A stretch of 64,000 nucleotides of DNA. Origin: Desulfobacteraceae bacterium. GTDB lineage: Bacteria > Desulfobacterota > Desulfobacteria > Desulfobacterales > Desulfosalsimonadaceae. The stretch covers positions 1 to 64,000 of the forward strand of contig QZKW01000089.1 in NCBI GenBank assembly GCA_003599885.1. The letters are read 5' to 3'. Below, in pieces: positions 53,725 to 63,207 of the stretch (the stretch's first letter is position 1; each line of letters opens with the position of its first letter). The translations under genes and the position numbers were made by a program. Under the pieces are notes generated by a model. It did no database searches and was not told where the DNA came from. It saw only the letters and a list, made by a program, of their open reading frames with translations.

Positions 53725-55281
53725 TTAATCCGCCGGCTGATGCCCTTTTCGCAGCAGGTCCGTCACTTCTTTCACCGGATTGAATGTGATCGGGGGAACT
53801 TCCACAAAAACGGTATTCCAGAAGGCCATGGCTCCGTTCCATAGTCCGGGCAGTTCTAGTGCTTTAATAGGGTGGCCCCCTTCTGTTTTGTTTGCAATAA
53901 AAACAGCCTTATCATCCACATATCGGGATAAATCAAAGGGTTTATTCCGCCAGTTTTTGATTCCGCAGACCAGATCCACCGGGTTGAAGTGGGTGAGTTT
54001 GTTTGCAATGGATAGTTGGTGCGGATTGCCGGTGTCTATTTGCGATGTTTCCACAATCTGGAGAGACGTTTCTCCATTGAGGCTCCTTGTCCAGAAAGGC
54101 CCGCCGCCGGGATCTCCGGCATTCGGCACCATGCCGCATATCCTCAGGGGCCGGTTCAGCAGGTCGATCAATAGTTGTTGTTTCAGTTCCATGGAACTGG
54201 CGTCAAAGGTATCCGGCAGGTCACGGGAAAGGGTCTTTTTAACAAATTCAGCAGCTTCAGGGATTAATCCGTGACCGGAAGAATGGCCGTGGAATTGTTC
54301 CAGAAAACGGAACACCTGTTGCTGAATCTGGATGAGAAGCCCGCACAGAATCTTTTTCCATTCAACAATTTGCAAAAGATAGCGTTCATGGGCGACATTA
54401 TCAATGTTTTTTATAAAAACCACATCCGCATCAAGAGTATTCAAGTTGTCAATCAGCGCCCCGTGACCCCCCGGCCGGAACAGGAGACTCCCGTCCGGTT
54501 GACGGTAAGGCCGGTTTTCCAGATCCACTGCAATGGTGTTGGTCTCATTTTTTTGGGTGGAAAATGATACGTGAAACTGCGTCAAAAGACGATCTTCATA
54601 AGCAGGTATCACTGGTTTCAAAAACGATACAATTTTTTCCTGGTGTTGCGGGGATACGGTAAAATGAATGGCGCATTCACCGGTCCGGGGCCTGGCGTAC
54701 CCGGCTCCCTCCACCAGATGTTCTTCAAAGGCGGTCCGGGCGCCCGTCTCATAATCATGGAATTTGATTGAGCCTTTGGGAAGGGCTGTGTAATGAAGCC
54801 ATTTATCGCTGATCAGGTGCTCAAATATCGGTAAAAAATGACGATCTGAAAGAAGTGTTTCGCAATGGAGCCCTTCCTGGGACAAGGATGCTTTCAGGTC
54901 TTCATAAAATGCGAATTTATGGCAATTTGTCACAAATTCAATAATTTCAGGGTCTGAGTGGTCGTCGGGAAACTGGGCGTCGGCCAGGAGACTGTTATAG
55001 GCAACGGTCAGGTGTTTGAACATCCGGGTTGCGGCTCCGGAGGCAGGAACAAATTTGATGAGTTTTTTGCCGGTTGCCTCTGTTTCATGCACCATCAGGG
55101 CCTGTTGGATTTGGTCTTTGGAAAGCCTCTGAATGCCGTCTCCAACCGTGCAGGGGCGAACCAGATCGGTAAAGGGCGCTCCCTGTTCAATGGTAGCCAG
55201 TTGATGATAAAGTGTATCTTCGGTCAGCCCGTTAGCCTTGATTTGATACGCATCTTTCTTGTGGAGTTTGAATGGTTCCAT
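53725..55281 (-). CDS. DUF4301 protein
   Basis: A protein of 518 residues matching the DUF4301 family as I know it: KLIKFVPASGAATRMFKHL (about 73-91) and later LFRPGGHGALIDNLNTLDADVVFIKNIDNV resemble the nucleotide-sugar pyrophosphorylase fold, where such Gly-rich loops bind a nucleotide. The function is not established. No membrane segments or signal peptide. It stands between the response regulator and the HPt gene. Confidence 0.85.
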   Translation of the reverse strand: MEPFKLHKKDAYQIKANGLTEDTLYHQLATIEQGAPFTDLVRPCTVGDGIQRLSKDQIQQALMVHETEATGKKLIKFVPASGAATRMFKHLTVAYNSLLADAQFPDDHSDPEIIEFVTNCHKFAFYEDLKASLSQEGLHCETLLSDRHFLPIFEHLISDKWLHYTALPKGSIKFHDYETGARTAFEEHLVEGAGYARPRTGECAIHFTVSPQHQEKIVSFLKPVIPAYEDRLLTQFHVSFSTQKNETNTIAVDLENRPYRQPDGSLLFRPGGHGALIDNLNTLDADVVFIKNIDNVAHERYLLQIVEWKKILCGLLIQIQQQVFRFLEQFHGHSSGHGLIPEAAEFVKKTLSRDLPDTFDASSMELKQQLLIDLLNRPLRICGMVPNAGDPGGGPFWTRSLNGETSLQIVETSQIDTGNPHQLSIANKLTHFNPVDLVCGIKNWRNKPFDLSRYVDDKAVFIANKTEGGHPIKALELPGLWNGAMAFWNTVFVEVPPITFNPVKEVTDLLRKGHQPAD

Positions 55282-55416
55282 TGATCCTGCCGGTTTTCTC
55301 TGATAGGGTTCCCTGGTGCCGTTTTTGAAGCTTCAGGGGAAATATAACGTATGGGTTAGTATGCGAGTTATGCTACCATAAAATTTAATTATTGACCAGA
55401 TGATTCATCCCTTCAT

Positions 55417-55857
55417 ATGATAGATAAATTATTTTTTTCCCGTATGAAAATTGAATCGTTTAAAGACGAAAGCGCCCCAATGATGAATGCCACTGATACA
55501 CATAATCCGGGTCTGCCGGTGTTTGATTATGATGATTTTCTGGAACGGATGGACGGGGATATTGATCTTTTAAAGGAAGTTATCGAGATATTCCTTGAAG
55601 ATTCGCCGAATCTGATGGCAGCGCTGCGTTCGGCCATTCTCGTCAGGGATGCGGAGGCGATGGAAAAGGCCGCCCATACCCTGAAAGGGGCGGCAGCCAA
55701 TATTTCCGCCAAAAGACTCCAGCAATTTTCCCAAGCCATGCAGGAACTGATAAAAAAAGGCCGGGATTCTCAACTGGAAAGGTTTTTTAGTGACATGGAA
55801 ACGCAGTATGAAGTTTTAGACCGGGAGTTGAGGGCGCATTTATGCGCCCTGAAGTAG
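55417..55857 (+). CDS. Histidine phosphotransfer (HPt) domain protein
   Basis: A helical protein of 146 residues. The phosphorylation site is the His in AAHTLKGAAANI (about 89), the canonical HPt motif, with the upstream helix FLERMDGDIDLLKEVIEIFLEDSPNL. It shuttles phosphate between kinase and response-regulator proteins. The start is uncertain: ATG 55417 is used, but 55444 or 55480 are possible, and none has a strong ribosome site. It converges with the kinase-like gene. Confidence 0.88.
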   Translation: MIDKLFFSRMKIESFKDESAPMMNATDTHNPGLPVFDYDDFLERMDGDIDLLKEVIEIFLEDSPNLMAALRSAILVRDAEAMEKAAHTLKGAAANISAKRLQQFSQAMQELIKKGRDSQLERFFSDMETQYEVLDRELRAHLCALK

Positions 55858-55886
55858 CCGGCCGTCCGGCACAACCGTCACAACCG

Positions 55887-57806
55887 TCAATATTCCTTTC
55901 CAGGATAGTCTTTATGGGTCCAGAACGGACGATACATGGCGTTCAGCACCCGGTTAAATAAAAAAATGATCAGTTCGCCGCAGGGCATTTCCCGATCCAG
56001 TTTCAGACTCAGGTTGTCATGGTTTTCTGTCAGCGCTTTAAGGCTTTCGATCGCATTCATGATGGTTATCATTTTATTGCGGTCCGCTAACGGTAGTTCC
56101 GCATCAATCTCTCCGTTCTCCCATCTTGTTCTGTATTGCGCGATTTTTTTGGAAGATGCCGTCATCAGTTTTTGACTGCGTTTCTGAAGAAACGGTTTTG
56201 AACGGATGCGGGCTTCAATCGTCTGATTAATGGTTTGTTTTTCAATGTGAAGTTCCTGTTTCAGCATTTTCACCACCGGTTCCGGAAGCGCGATATGCAA
56301 CTGGCTTAATTTGTCGTTGTGCAGGGCTATTTTTTGATGGCATTCGTTTGACGCTGTATTCCAGAAATTCCAGCTGATACTTTTCAACACGCCTGCCAGC
56401 GGTTGTTTTTCCAAAGCCGCTTTTTTCTTAATTTCAAATATTTTCTGCATCATCCGGGCCGTTTTCACAAACAGTATTTTTCCGGTGGCCACGTTGAACA
56501 TCATCCCGATGGCCGCATACCAGTCCTGCATATAGAGTATGCGGCAGATTTCTTTGCCGAACAACGCACGCAAAGATTTGTTCAAAAACAGATGATGGGG
56601 CGTCATGTAAGGGAATGTTCCGGCCAGCGGGGGCTGCTTCATCCGGTCAGGGTCCGATGCATGCAGATGCACGGCTGTTTCCAGATCGATCAGGCCCAGA
56701 GTATAAACATCCGGATTGCCAAGAAAGCTGTCTGCAGTGTCGGTATTGCCGGAGATAAATATATTGTCGGGTTTTAAATCCCGGATGGCGACTTGTTGAT
56801 TTTTTAAATTAAGCAACAAATTCAGTATATTGAGAATGAGGCCCTCAATGCTTTTCCGGTTATTGTCGAAGACTTTTTTGTGAATGTATTTTTCGGTAAT
56901 ACTCCGGTACTGAAAGACCGCTGCTTCTTTATCCTCCATTAAAATATCAATCAGCTGATTTAAATCTTCTGAAAATCCATCAGATAACGGGGAACTTTCC
57001 AGATCAAGTTTCTCACCAGCCAGTTTGCAGTAAAACCATTCCTGTTTTTTGTATGCCGGAACGGCGTCGTAATTATCATGCTGAGGCAGAAGAATATCGA
57101 TAATTTTTTTATACTCATTATAAAGTCCGTTGATTTTAAAGAAAATATCGTCGTAGTGGGTGCCGTAGAGCGCCTCAAACGCGTAGATGTCTTCAAAGAT
57201 ACCGGTTATATGGAGCATTTCACTTTGGATCCGGGTTTTATCATGTATTTTCTCAATGACCTGATTGAAAAAAGAACTTGTGGCCAGTTGCATGAAAAAG
57301 ACAAACCCATCGCCGATTTTCAAGTATCGTTGAAGGCGGGGGTGGGTTGTTAAAAGTTTAATGTATTTTTCTTCAAGGGCATCATCCTCCGTTATTTCAG
57401 GAAATTTCAGCTCCGGAACTTTATTTAATATGGCCGACAGGCTGGGGGACAGACAGGTGATTGCGGGGGTGAGTTGTGAGACAATATGGCGTTCATTGTT
57501 AATGTAGGCCATATACTTATTAAAATCCGTAAATGGTCTGGGCGGAATTTTGATTACCATCTGATCGTCATAGATCACTTTAAAACAGGTGCTTTTGCTC
57601 TCCACCATCTCCGACAGCTGGCAGATGCTCATGCGACGGGTTTCCCACTCCACGCCGGATCTCACCCGCAGCTCATAAATTTCATCTTTTCCCGGCCCCT
57701 GCGTCAGTAATTGGTATTCCTGCGACTGGCTTCCCGGATTCGGATTTTTGCATTGCAGTTTGAATAGGCTGAGAAAAAATTCGATGATCTGTTCTTTGTC
57801 GGTCAT
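55887..57806 (-). CDS. Atypical serine/threonine protein-kinase-like protein
   Basis: A protein of 639 residues with kinase landmarks: the ATP-binding Lys in QMVIKIPP (about 86), a candidate helix-C Glu (NNERHI, about 105), the catalytic loop IRDLKPDN (about 340-347) and DLE in place of DFG (GLIDLETAV, about 371). A long insert of about 230 residues separates the N-lobe from the catalytic loop, and the substrate lobe ends in coiled-coil-like helices. There is no Gly-rich loop or receptor domain visible. Catalytic Asp residues are kept, so activity is possible. It may act on the nearby HPt or FHA proteins; this is inference. Confidence 0.75.
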   Translation of the reverse strand: MTDKEQIIEFFLSLFKLQCKNPNPGSQSQEYQLLTQGPGKDEIYELRVRSGVEWETRRMSICQLSEMVESKSTCFKVIYDDQMVIKIPPRPFTDFNKYMAYINNERHIVSQLTPAITCLSPSLSAILNKVPELKFPEITEDDALEEKYIKLLTTHPRLQRYLKIGDGFVFFMQLATSSFFNQVIEKIHDKTRIQSEMLHITGIFEDIYAFEALYGTHYDDIFFKINGLYNEYKKIIDILLPQHDNYDAVPAYKKQEWFYCKLAGEKLDLESSPLSDGFSEDLNQLIDILMEDKEAAVFQYRSITEKYIHKKVFDNNRKSIEGLILNILNLLLNLKNQQVAIRDLKPDNIFISGNTDTADSFLGNPDVYTLGLIDLETAVHLHASDPDRMKQPPLAGTFPYMTPHHLFLNKSLRALFGKEICRILYMQDWYAAIGMMFNVATGKILFVKTARMMQKIFEIKKKAALEKQPLAGVLKSISWNFWNTASNECHQKIALHNDKLSQLHIALPEPVVKMLKQELHIEKQTINQTIEARIRSKPFLQKRSQKLMTASSKKIAQYRTRWENGEIDAELPLADRNKMITIMNAIESLKALTENHDNLSLKLDREMPCGELIIFLFNRVLNAMYRPFWTHKDYPGKEY

Positions 57807-57964
57807 TTTCCTGCCTCGGAAGGGATTAACGGAACGAGCGGTTTTATTTTTTTCTAATGATATTCATATAAACAGCTGGGATTTACAAGCGATTTTTTAT
57901 CCGACAAATCGGCGGTTCTGGAAGGTTGCCGTTTTTGGATATCTGTGCGGCGATTGAACTTCGG

Positions 57965-58960
57965 TTATCCGCCGATGGATACCATTTGTTCCGGCTGCTG
58001 GGAGGGCATCAGGGCTTCCGGATGGGAAAATGGTTTGCGTCCCACGGCCCGTAGGAAAACCGCCGCCAGATCATTGTCGAGCAGCCCCCGTCTCAGCGGC
58101 GTCTTGATGTCCTCGCTGATGTCCGACAGCAGGCAGGTCAGCAGACGGCCATCGGAAGTCAGCCGGAGCCGGTTGCAGCGGCTGCAGAAGTGGTTGCTGA
58201 CAGGGCTGATAAATCCGATCTCACCCTTACCGCCCCTCAATCGATACCGATCGGCCGGGCCATCGGTTGCGGCTTTTGTGACAGGAATCAGTTCACCTAA
58301 AGACTCAACACAGGCTCTGATTGCCGGAACCAGCACCGGGGGTGCGGTTTTGGCGGGTGGTTTGCCGATGGGCATTTGTTCAATAAAACGCACATGGAGC
58401 GGATGATTCAGAGACAGGCGGGCCAGTTCCCGGATTTCATCGTCATTGATGCCGCTTTGTACCACCATGTTGAGTTTGATGGGTGAAAAACCCCTGGCCA
58501 GCGCGAGTTGAATATTGGCCCAGACCCGGTCAAAGACATCATGACCTGTGATTTGGTGATATTTGTCTCGATTTAGGGAGTCCAGGCTGATGTTCAGGCG
58601 TTTGACGCCAGCAGCGTGAATCCCGTCGATATGTTCGTTGAGCAACACTCCGTTGGTGGTCAGGGAAATGTCCTTCAGCCCATCAATTTCTCCGAGTTGT
58701 TGTAAGAAATCGCAGCATCCTTTTCGGGCCAGGGGCTCTCCCCCGGTCACCCGGATTTTTGTGATACCCAGATGCACCCCGATGCGGGCGATGCGCAGGA
58801 TCTCCTCATACCTCAGAATTTCTTTATGAAGCAGTTTGGTTTCAGTCGACAGGGGGTTGCAATAGAGGCAATTGAGGTTGCAGCGGTCAGTAATCGATAT
58901 CCGCAAATAATCCAAGCGTCGTTTGTAGGAGTCAATAAGTCGGTTTTTTTCTAATTCCAT
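57965..58960 (-). CDS. moaA: GTP 3',8-cyclase MoaA
   Basis: A radical-SAM enzyme of 331 residues that starts molybdenum-cofactor synthesis from GTP. The first Fe-S cluster binds CNLNCLYC (about 27-34); the second cluster motif is FCSRCNRLR with a later Cys in LLTCLL; the GG end needed for activity is present (VSIGG). AGGA lies before the ATG. It follows the cobA-hemD gene after 61 bases. Confidence 0.95.
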   Translation of the reverse strand: MELEKNRLIDSYKRRLDYLRISITDRCNLNCLYCNPLSTETKLLHKEILRYEEILRIARIGVHLGITKIRVTGGEPLARKGCCDFLQQLGEIDGLKDISLTTNGVLLNEHIDGIHAAGVKRLNISLDSLNRDKYHQITGHDVFDRVWANIQLALARGFSPIKLNMVVQSGINDDEIRELARLSLNHPLHVRFIEQMPIGKPPAKTAPPVLVPAIRACVESLGELIPVTKAATDGPADRYRLRGGKGEIGFISPVSNHFCSRCNRLRLTSDGRLLTCLLSDISEDIKTPLRRGLLDNDLAAVFLRAVGRKPFSHPEALMPSQQPEQMVSIGG

Positions 58961-59021
58961 CCGTGTTCCTGGTTATGGCTTATTATAAATCGACCGGGGA
59001 TCGTTTTTAGACTTTCGATTT

Positions 59022-60551
59022 TTATTGCTGCGGCATGTCCTGATAATACTGAACAATCGCATCGCATAATCCGGGAATAGTATAAGTATCTGCGCTGATG
59101 TCCACCCGGAAACCATTTTTTTCAGCGGTTTCAGAGGTGATGGGGCCGATGGAGGCAATGGCGGTATGGGCCATTAATGTGGCAAACCGGTCTTCCGGAA
59201 TCAGTTTCTTAAAATTGGTGACGGTTGATGAACTGGTAAAGGTAATGAGGTCAATGGCCTGATCGTCGAGTTGCCGGATCAGCTGGTCGATGTTTTCCGT
59301 ATCATCCACTGTCTGATAAACCGCGACTTCATCAACTACAGCCCCCATTTTGGATAATTCTCCGGGAAGAATCATGCGGGCTTCCGCAGCTCGGGGCAGG
59401 AGAACCCGCATCCCGGCCATGGGTTCGTTTTTAAACGCGGCAATAATCGATTCCGCCCGGAAATTGTCCGGAAGGATATCGGTGATGATGCCGCGAGACC
59501 TCAGCCTTTCCGCTGTCACCGGTCCGATACAGGCGGTGCGAAGGCCGCCAAGGGACCTGGCGTCGCGGCCGGTTGCTTCCAGCCGGTTGAAAAAATATTC
59601 CACCCCGTTCACGCTGGTAAAAATAATCCAGTTATAGCTGGAAAGCGCATTAATGGATTGGTCGATCCGGGTATAATCAGCCGGGGGAATGGTTTTAATG
59701 GTCGGATATTCCAGGCATTCCGCTCCCATATCCGTCAGCTGGGCGACCATGTCGCTGGCCTGGGCCCGGGCGCGGGTGACGACAATTTTTTTACCGAACA
59801 GGGGCCTGTTTTCAAACCATTTCATTTTTTTCTGAAGTGACACGACCTCGCCCACCACAATGATGCATGGAGAGGTTAATCCGGCGGCCCGGACGTTTTC
59901 AATAATGGTCTCTATCGTGCCGGTCACCGCTTTCTGCTTACTGGTGGTCCCCCATCTGATGAGAGCCGCCGGTGTCTGTCCGTCCATGCCCTGTTGTCTG
60001 AGCCGGGAGATGATGTTCGGGAGGTTTTTAACGCCCATCAGAAACACCAGGGTGCCGCTCATGTCGGCCAAGGCCTTCCAGTTGATGGAGGATGCCTCTT
60101 TGTCCGGATTTTCATGCCCGGTGATGAAGGTCACGGTGGAGGTGAATTTCCGATGGGTCAGGGGGATTCCGGCATAGGCCGGCGCGGCAATGGCGGATGT
60201 GACGCCGGGAACCACTTCAAACTGGATGCCTGCGTCAATCAGGGCCTCAATTTCTTCCCCACCCCGACCGAATATAAAGGGATCCCCGCCTTTTAAACGG
60301 GTGACCGTGTGGCCCTGGCTGGCTTTTTGAACCAGAAGGGCATTGATTTCCGATTGGGTCAGGGTATGGTCCCCGCCTTTTTTACCGGCATAAATCAATT
60401 CCGCATCGTTGCGTGCATATTGCAATAATGCGTCAGCAGCCAGGTAATCATAGACGATGACATCCGCTTTTTCGATGCAGGCTTTCCCTTTTAGCGTCAG
60501 CAGCCCCGTATCTCCGGGACCGGCGCCTACCAGATAGACTTTATTGTTCAT
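59022..60551 (-). CDS. cobA-hemD: Bifunctional uroporphyrinogen-III C-methyltransferase / uroporphyrinogen-III synthase
   Basis: A fusion of 509 residues. The N-terminal roughly 245 residues are the methyltransferase (VYLVGAGPGDTGLLTLKG, RLKGGDPFIFGRGGEE, AYAGIPLTHR), which makes precorrin-2. The rest is HemD, which closes the tetrapyrrole ring (VVTRARAQASDMV, IFTSVNGVEYFFNRL, TFTSSSTVTNF). The start overlaps the hemC stop by 11 bases. This pairing is common in anaerobes and feeds siroheme and cobalamin. Confidence 0.95.
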   Translation of the reverse strand: MNNKVYLVGAGPGDTGLLTLKGKACIEKADVIVYDYLAADALLQYARNDAELIYAGKKGGDHTLTQSEINALLVQKASQGHTVTRLKGGDPFIFGRGGEEIEALIDAGIQFEVVPGVTSAIAAPAYAGIPLTHRKFTSTVTFITGHENPDKEASSINWKALADMSGTLVFLMGVKNLPNIISRLRQQGMDGQTPAALIRWGTTSKQKAVTGTIETIIENVRAAGLTSPCIIVVGEVVSLQKKMKWFENRPLFGKKIVVTRARAQASDMVAQLTDMGAECLEYPTIKTIPPADYTRIDQSINALSSYNWIIFTSVNGVEYFFNRLEATGRDARSLGGLRTACIGPVTAERLRSRGIITDILPDNFRAESIIAAFKNEPMAGMRVLLPRAAEARMILPGELSKMGAVVDEVAVYQTVDDTENIDQLIRQLDDQAIDLITFTSSSTVTNFKKLIPEDRFATLMAHTAIASIGPITSETAEKNGFRVDISADTYTIPGLCDAIVQYYQDMPQQ

Positions 60552-61485
60552 GGGTATTTAATTCCTGGGTGAGTCTGTTCAAAATATCTCCGGCGCCCCG
60601 GCTGATGAGTCGTTCGGCAAGTGCCGTTCCGATCCGGTGCGCATCGGTTTCCGGGCCGGTGATAACCTCTTTGATGATGCTGGAGCCGTCAATTTCCGCC
60701 ACCATGCCGGAGATCGTCAGCACAGATTTCCTGATTTCCCCGTAAGCGGCCATGGGCACCTGGCATCCCCCTTCCAGGCGGGAAAGGAAGGCCCGTTCGG
60801 CAATGATGACCTGATGGGTGATCGCATGATCCAGGAATCCGACAAGGGCGCGGGTGTCCGGATCATGCTGCCGGGTTTCAATGCACAGCGCTCCTTGTCC
60901 CACAGCCGGCAGGAGAACATCAAAATCAAGGTATTCTGAAATTTTTTCTTGCAGATTCAGTCGGTTGACGCCTGCTGCCGCCAGAACAACCGCATCCAGG
61001 TCCGCCGTTTCCAGTTTTTGAATGCGGGTGTTTAAATTGCCCCGCAGCGGCATGATCTGAATATCCGGCCGGACAAACCGCAGTTGAGACGCTCGTCTGA
61101 GACTGCTCGTCCCGATTCTGGCCCCAACGGGCAATCGGGATAAAGGGGTGTTGTCGCGGGATATCAGCACATCCCGAGGGTTTTCCCGTTCCGGCACGGC
61201 CGCAATACACAGTCCGTAGGGTATTTCCGCCGGCATGTCCTTCATGCTGTGAACGGCGAGGTCGATTCGCCCGTCGATCAAGGCTTCTTCAATCTCTTTG
61301 ACAAACAAACCTTTGCCCCCCACTTTTGCCAGAGGAACATCCAGGATAATGTCCCCTTTGGTTCTGATGATGGAGAGGTCAACAAAAAGGGACGGATGGT
61401 GTCGGATGAGCTCGGATTTGACCCAGTTGGCCTGCCACAGTGCAAGAGCGCTGCCTCGGGTGCCGATGATGAGGTGATCTTTCAT
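60541..61485 (-). CDS. hemC: Porphobilinogen deaminase (hydroxymethylbilane synthase)
   Basis: Joins four porphobilinogens into hydroxymethylbilane; 314 residues. IIGTRGSALALWQA opens the protein, DLAVHSMKDMP follows, and RLEGGCQVPMAAYG holds the Cys that carries the dipyrromethane cofactor. The start at 61485 overlaps the fmdB stop as TAATG, so it is translationally coupled; the 12-codon longer frame is not needed. Confidence 0.95.
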   Translation of the reverse strand: MKDHLIIGTRGSALALWQANWVKSELIRHHPSLFVDLSIIRTKGDIILDVPLAKVGGKGLFVKEIEEALIDGRIDLAVHSMKDMPAEIPYGLCIAAVPERENPRDVLISRDNTPLSRLPVGARIGTSSLRRASQLRFVRPDIQIMPLRGNLNTRIQKLETADLDAVVLAAAGVNRLNLQEKISEYLDFDVLLPAVGQGALCIETRQHDPDTRALVGFLDHAITHQVIIAERAFLSRLEGGCQVPMAAYGEIRKSVLTISGMVAEIDGSSIIKEVITGPETDAHRIGTALAERLISRGAGDILNRLTQELNTHEQ

Positions 61486-61715
61486 TACGACCCGCAACTG
61501 GAACAGTTGGACGAACTGCATCCGGCACAGGACGATGACCCGGCGGAATGGCTCACGGTTTCCCCGCCCCCGCCTTTACTGACAAAACCGCAGGCCGACA
61601 TCAGCCGTTTGACTGATGATGCGCTGCAATCAGGGCATCTGGGGACATCGCGGCCCATAATCAGAGCCTCAAATTTTTTGTCACATTTTTGACAAATATA
61701 TTCATATATCGGCAT
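61485..61715 (-). CDS. FmdB/zinc-ribbon regulatory-type small protein
   Basis: A protein of 76 residues with the FmdB start MPIYEYICQKCDKKFE and a second pair CPDC, forming a Cys4 zinc ribbon. The C-terminus is Ser/Cys/Gly-rich (CAGC, NCSSC). The role is unknown; regulation is suggested by family name only. AAGGAG precedes the ATG. First gene of the hemC unit. Confidence 0.9.
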   Translation of the reverse strand: MPIYEYICQKCDKKFEALIMGRDVPRCPDCSASSVKRLMSACGFVSKGGGGETVSHSAGSSSCAGCSSSNCSSCGS

Positions 61716-61863
61716 GGACTCGCTCCTTATATGCCATTATAAATAAATTATTTCAATTGGTTGATGATCAAATTTGCCGCGAGGGCAAAGACAGTTCTTT
61801 AGCCCATCCGGCTTACATTGTAAACACAATAACCATATTTTTGATAAAATCAAAGGTGAGACG

Positions 61864-63207
61864 CTATCTCTCGGAACCGATCAGTTTGAGGGTTTTAGTG
61901 ATATATTCATCTGATGGATAACTCAGCTCTTTGGCTTGCTGGAAAGCGTCCAGAGCCGCCTCAATCTGGTTCCGGTTTAAATACAGACGACCCAGCCGGT
62001 GGTGAAACAGTCCGTTTTTCGGGTCTATCCCAATGGACTGACGACAGAACATTAATGCGATTTCCGCGTTTTTCCCCTGCACTTCATACAGATAACCCAA
62101 AGCTGAAAGCGCTTCCGCATTTTCAGGGTTTAGTTTTAAAGACGTTTTATAGGCTGTAGTGGCGTCAGAAATCCGGTCCAGAAGGGTGTACGTGTCTCCG
62201 AGCAGACGAAAAGCGGCAGCGGATTTCGGGTTCAGGTTTGTGGCGGTTTCCAGATATTTTTTTGCATTTTCCGGCTGATTCAGCTCAAGATAAATTCTGC
62301 CGGTTTGAATCGCCAGTTCAAATACCGTGCTGTCGATCCGTTCCGCTTTGAGAAAATAGTCAAGGGCGGTCGTGTATTCTTTTTTCAAAAAATAAACGTA
62401 GCCTGCGTTGTAAATCGCCATAATCTCTTTGGGCGCCAGACGGATGCCGGTTTTAAATTCATGCAGCGCTTTATCAAAATCCTCTTTTATTCCGTAACAG
62501 ACACCCAGGCTGTTATGCACATTGACGTTGTCCGGATCCAGTTTCAGGGCCAGATGGAATTCATTCATCGCGCCCTTAATGTCCCCTGCCTGGTAATATT
62601 TATCCCCGCTGATATTCAAGCTGACGGAATCAAACGCCACGCAACTGTTCGGGCCGAAAAAATCCGCATGATTCAGGGCCTTTGTCGCATTATCAAGGAC
62701 ATGATGCTTCTCATAGGAGAGTGTCGGATAGACGGCCAGTCCCACGGAAACGGTTTCAGGACATTTGCCGGCAAGGTGTTGCCTGAGGGATTGAAACATG
62801 GCGAGGCATTTTTTTTCGTTTATCCCTGGGAAAAAACAGCCCAGGGAATCCTGCCCCACGATCCCCCAAACACCGGATGCTTTTTTGCACAGTTTGTCCA
62901 GAGCGGTGGCAAGGAGGGTCATGACATGACCCGGGTTGATGATATGATGGCTGTTATCGATTCGCACCACGGCAGCAGAAAAGCATTCGGCATCTGACAT
63001 AAGGGTCATGGCGGCATCCGAGAAATCCTCTCCGGTCAGGACAAAGGGAAATTTTTTCTGTAAATGTGATGTCGGGAAAATATCCGCAGGATCCGTTGAA
63101 TCCGGATCCAGTGGTTCCGGGTCTGCGTGGGGGTCGGTTCTGGCGAACAAGAACTCCTGGTTTGAAATCTGACTCCAGCGAATGTCCTCAGTGAGTAGTT
63201 TCATCAT
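61864..63207 (-). CDS. TPR protein with degenerate GGDEF-like domain
   Basis: A protein of about 447 residues. Residues about 65-195 resemble a GGDEF/cyclase fold (ETVSVGLAVYPTLSYE, ATKALNHADFFGPN), but the catalytic GGDEF place reads VGQDSLGCFF, so it cannot make cyclic di-GMP. Residues about 200-440 hold seven or more tetratricopeptide repeats for protein contact. No signal peptide or membrane segment. The start at 63207 (or the ATG one codon later) lies inside the end of selA, with AAAAGGGA before it, so the two are probably coupled. Confidence 0.82.
   Translation of the reverse strand: MMKLLTEDIRWSQISNQEFLFARTDPHADPEPLDPDSTDPADIFPTSHLQKKFPFVLTGEDFSDAAMTLMSDAECFSAAVVRIDNSHHIINPGHVMTLLATALDKLCKKASGVWGIVGQDSLGCFFPGINEKKCLAMFQSLRQHLAGKCPETVSVGLAVYPTLSYEKHHVLDNATKALNHADFFGPNSCVAFDSVSLNISGDKYYQAGDIKGAMNEFHLALKLDPDNVNVHNSLGVCYGIKEDFDKALHEFKTGIRLAPKEIMAIYNAGYVYFLKKEYTTALDYFLKAERIDSTVFELAIQTGRIYLELNQPENAKKYLETATNLNPKSAAAFRLLGDTYTLLDRISDATTAYKTSLKLNPENAEALSALGYLYEVQGKNAEIALMFCRQSIGIDPKNGLFHHRLGRLYLNRNQIEAALDAFQQAKELSYPSDEYITKTLKLIGSER

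Noticed and set aside
55870-55887. Tandem CACAACCGT repeat (two 9-base units) at the end of the kinase gene.
   Set aside because: Two short copies only, reaching into the stop region; probably chance slippage with no function.
58961-59021. Molybdenum-cofactor riboswitch before moaA.
   Set aside because: Only 61 bases lie between the genes, too short and without the conserved structure.
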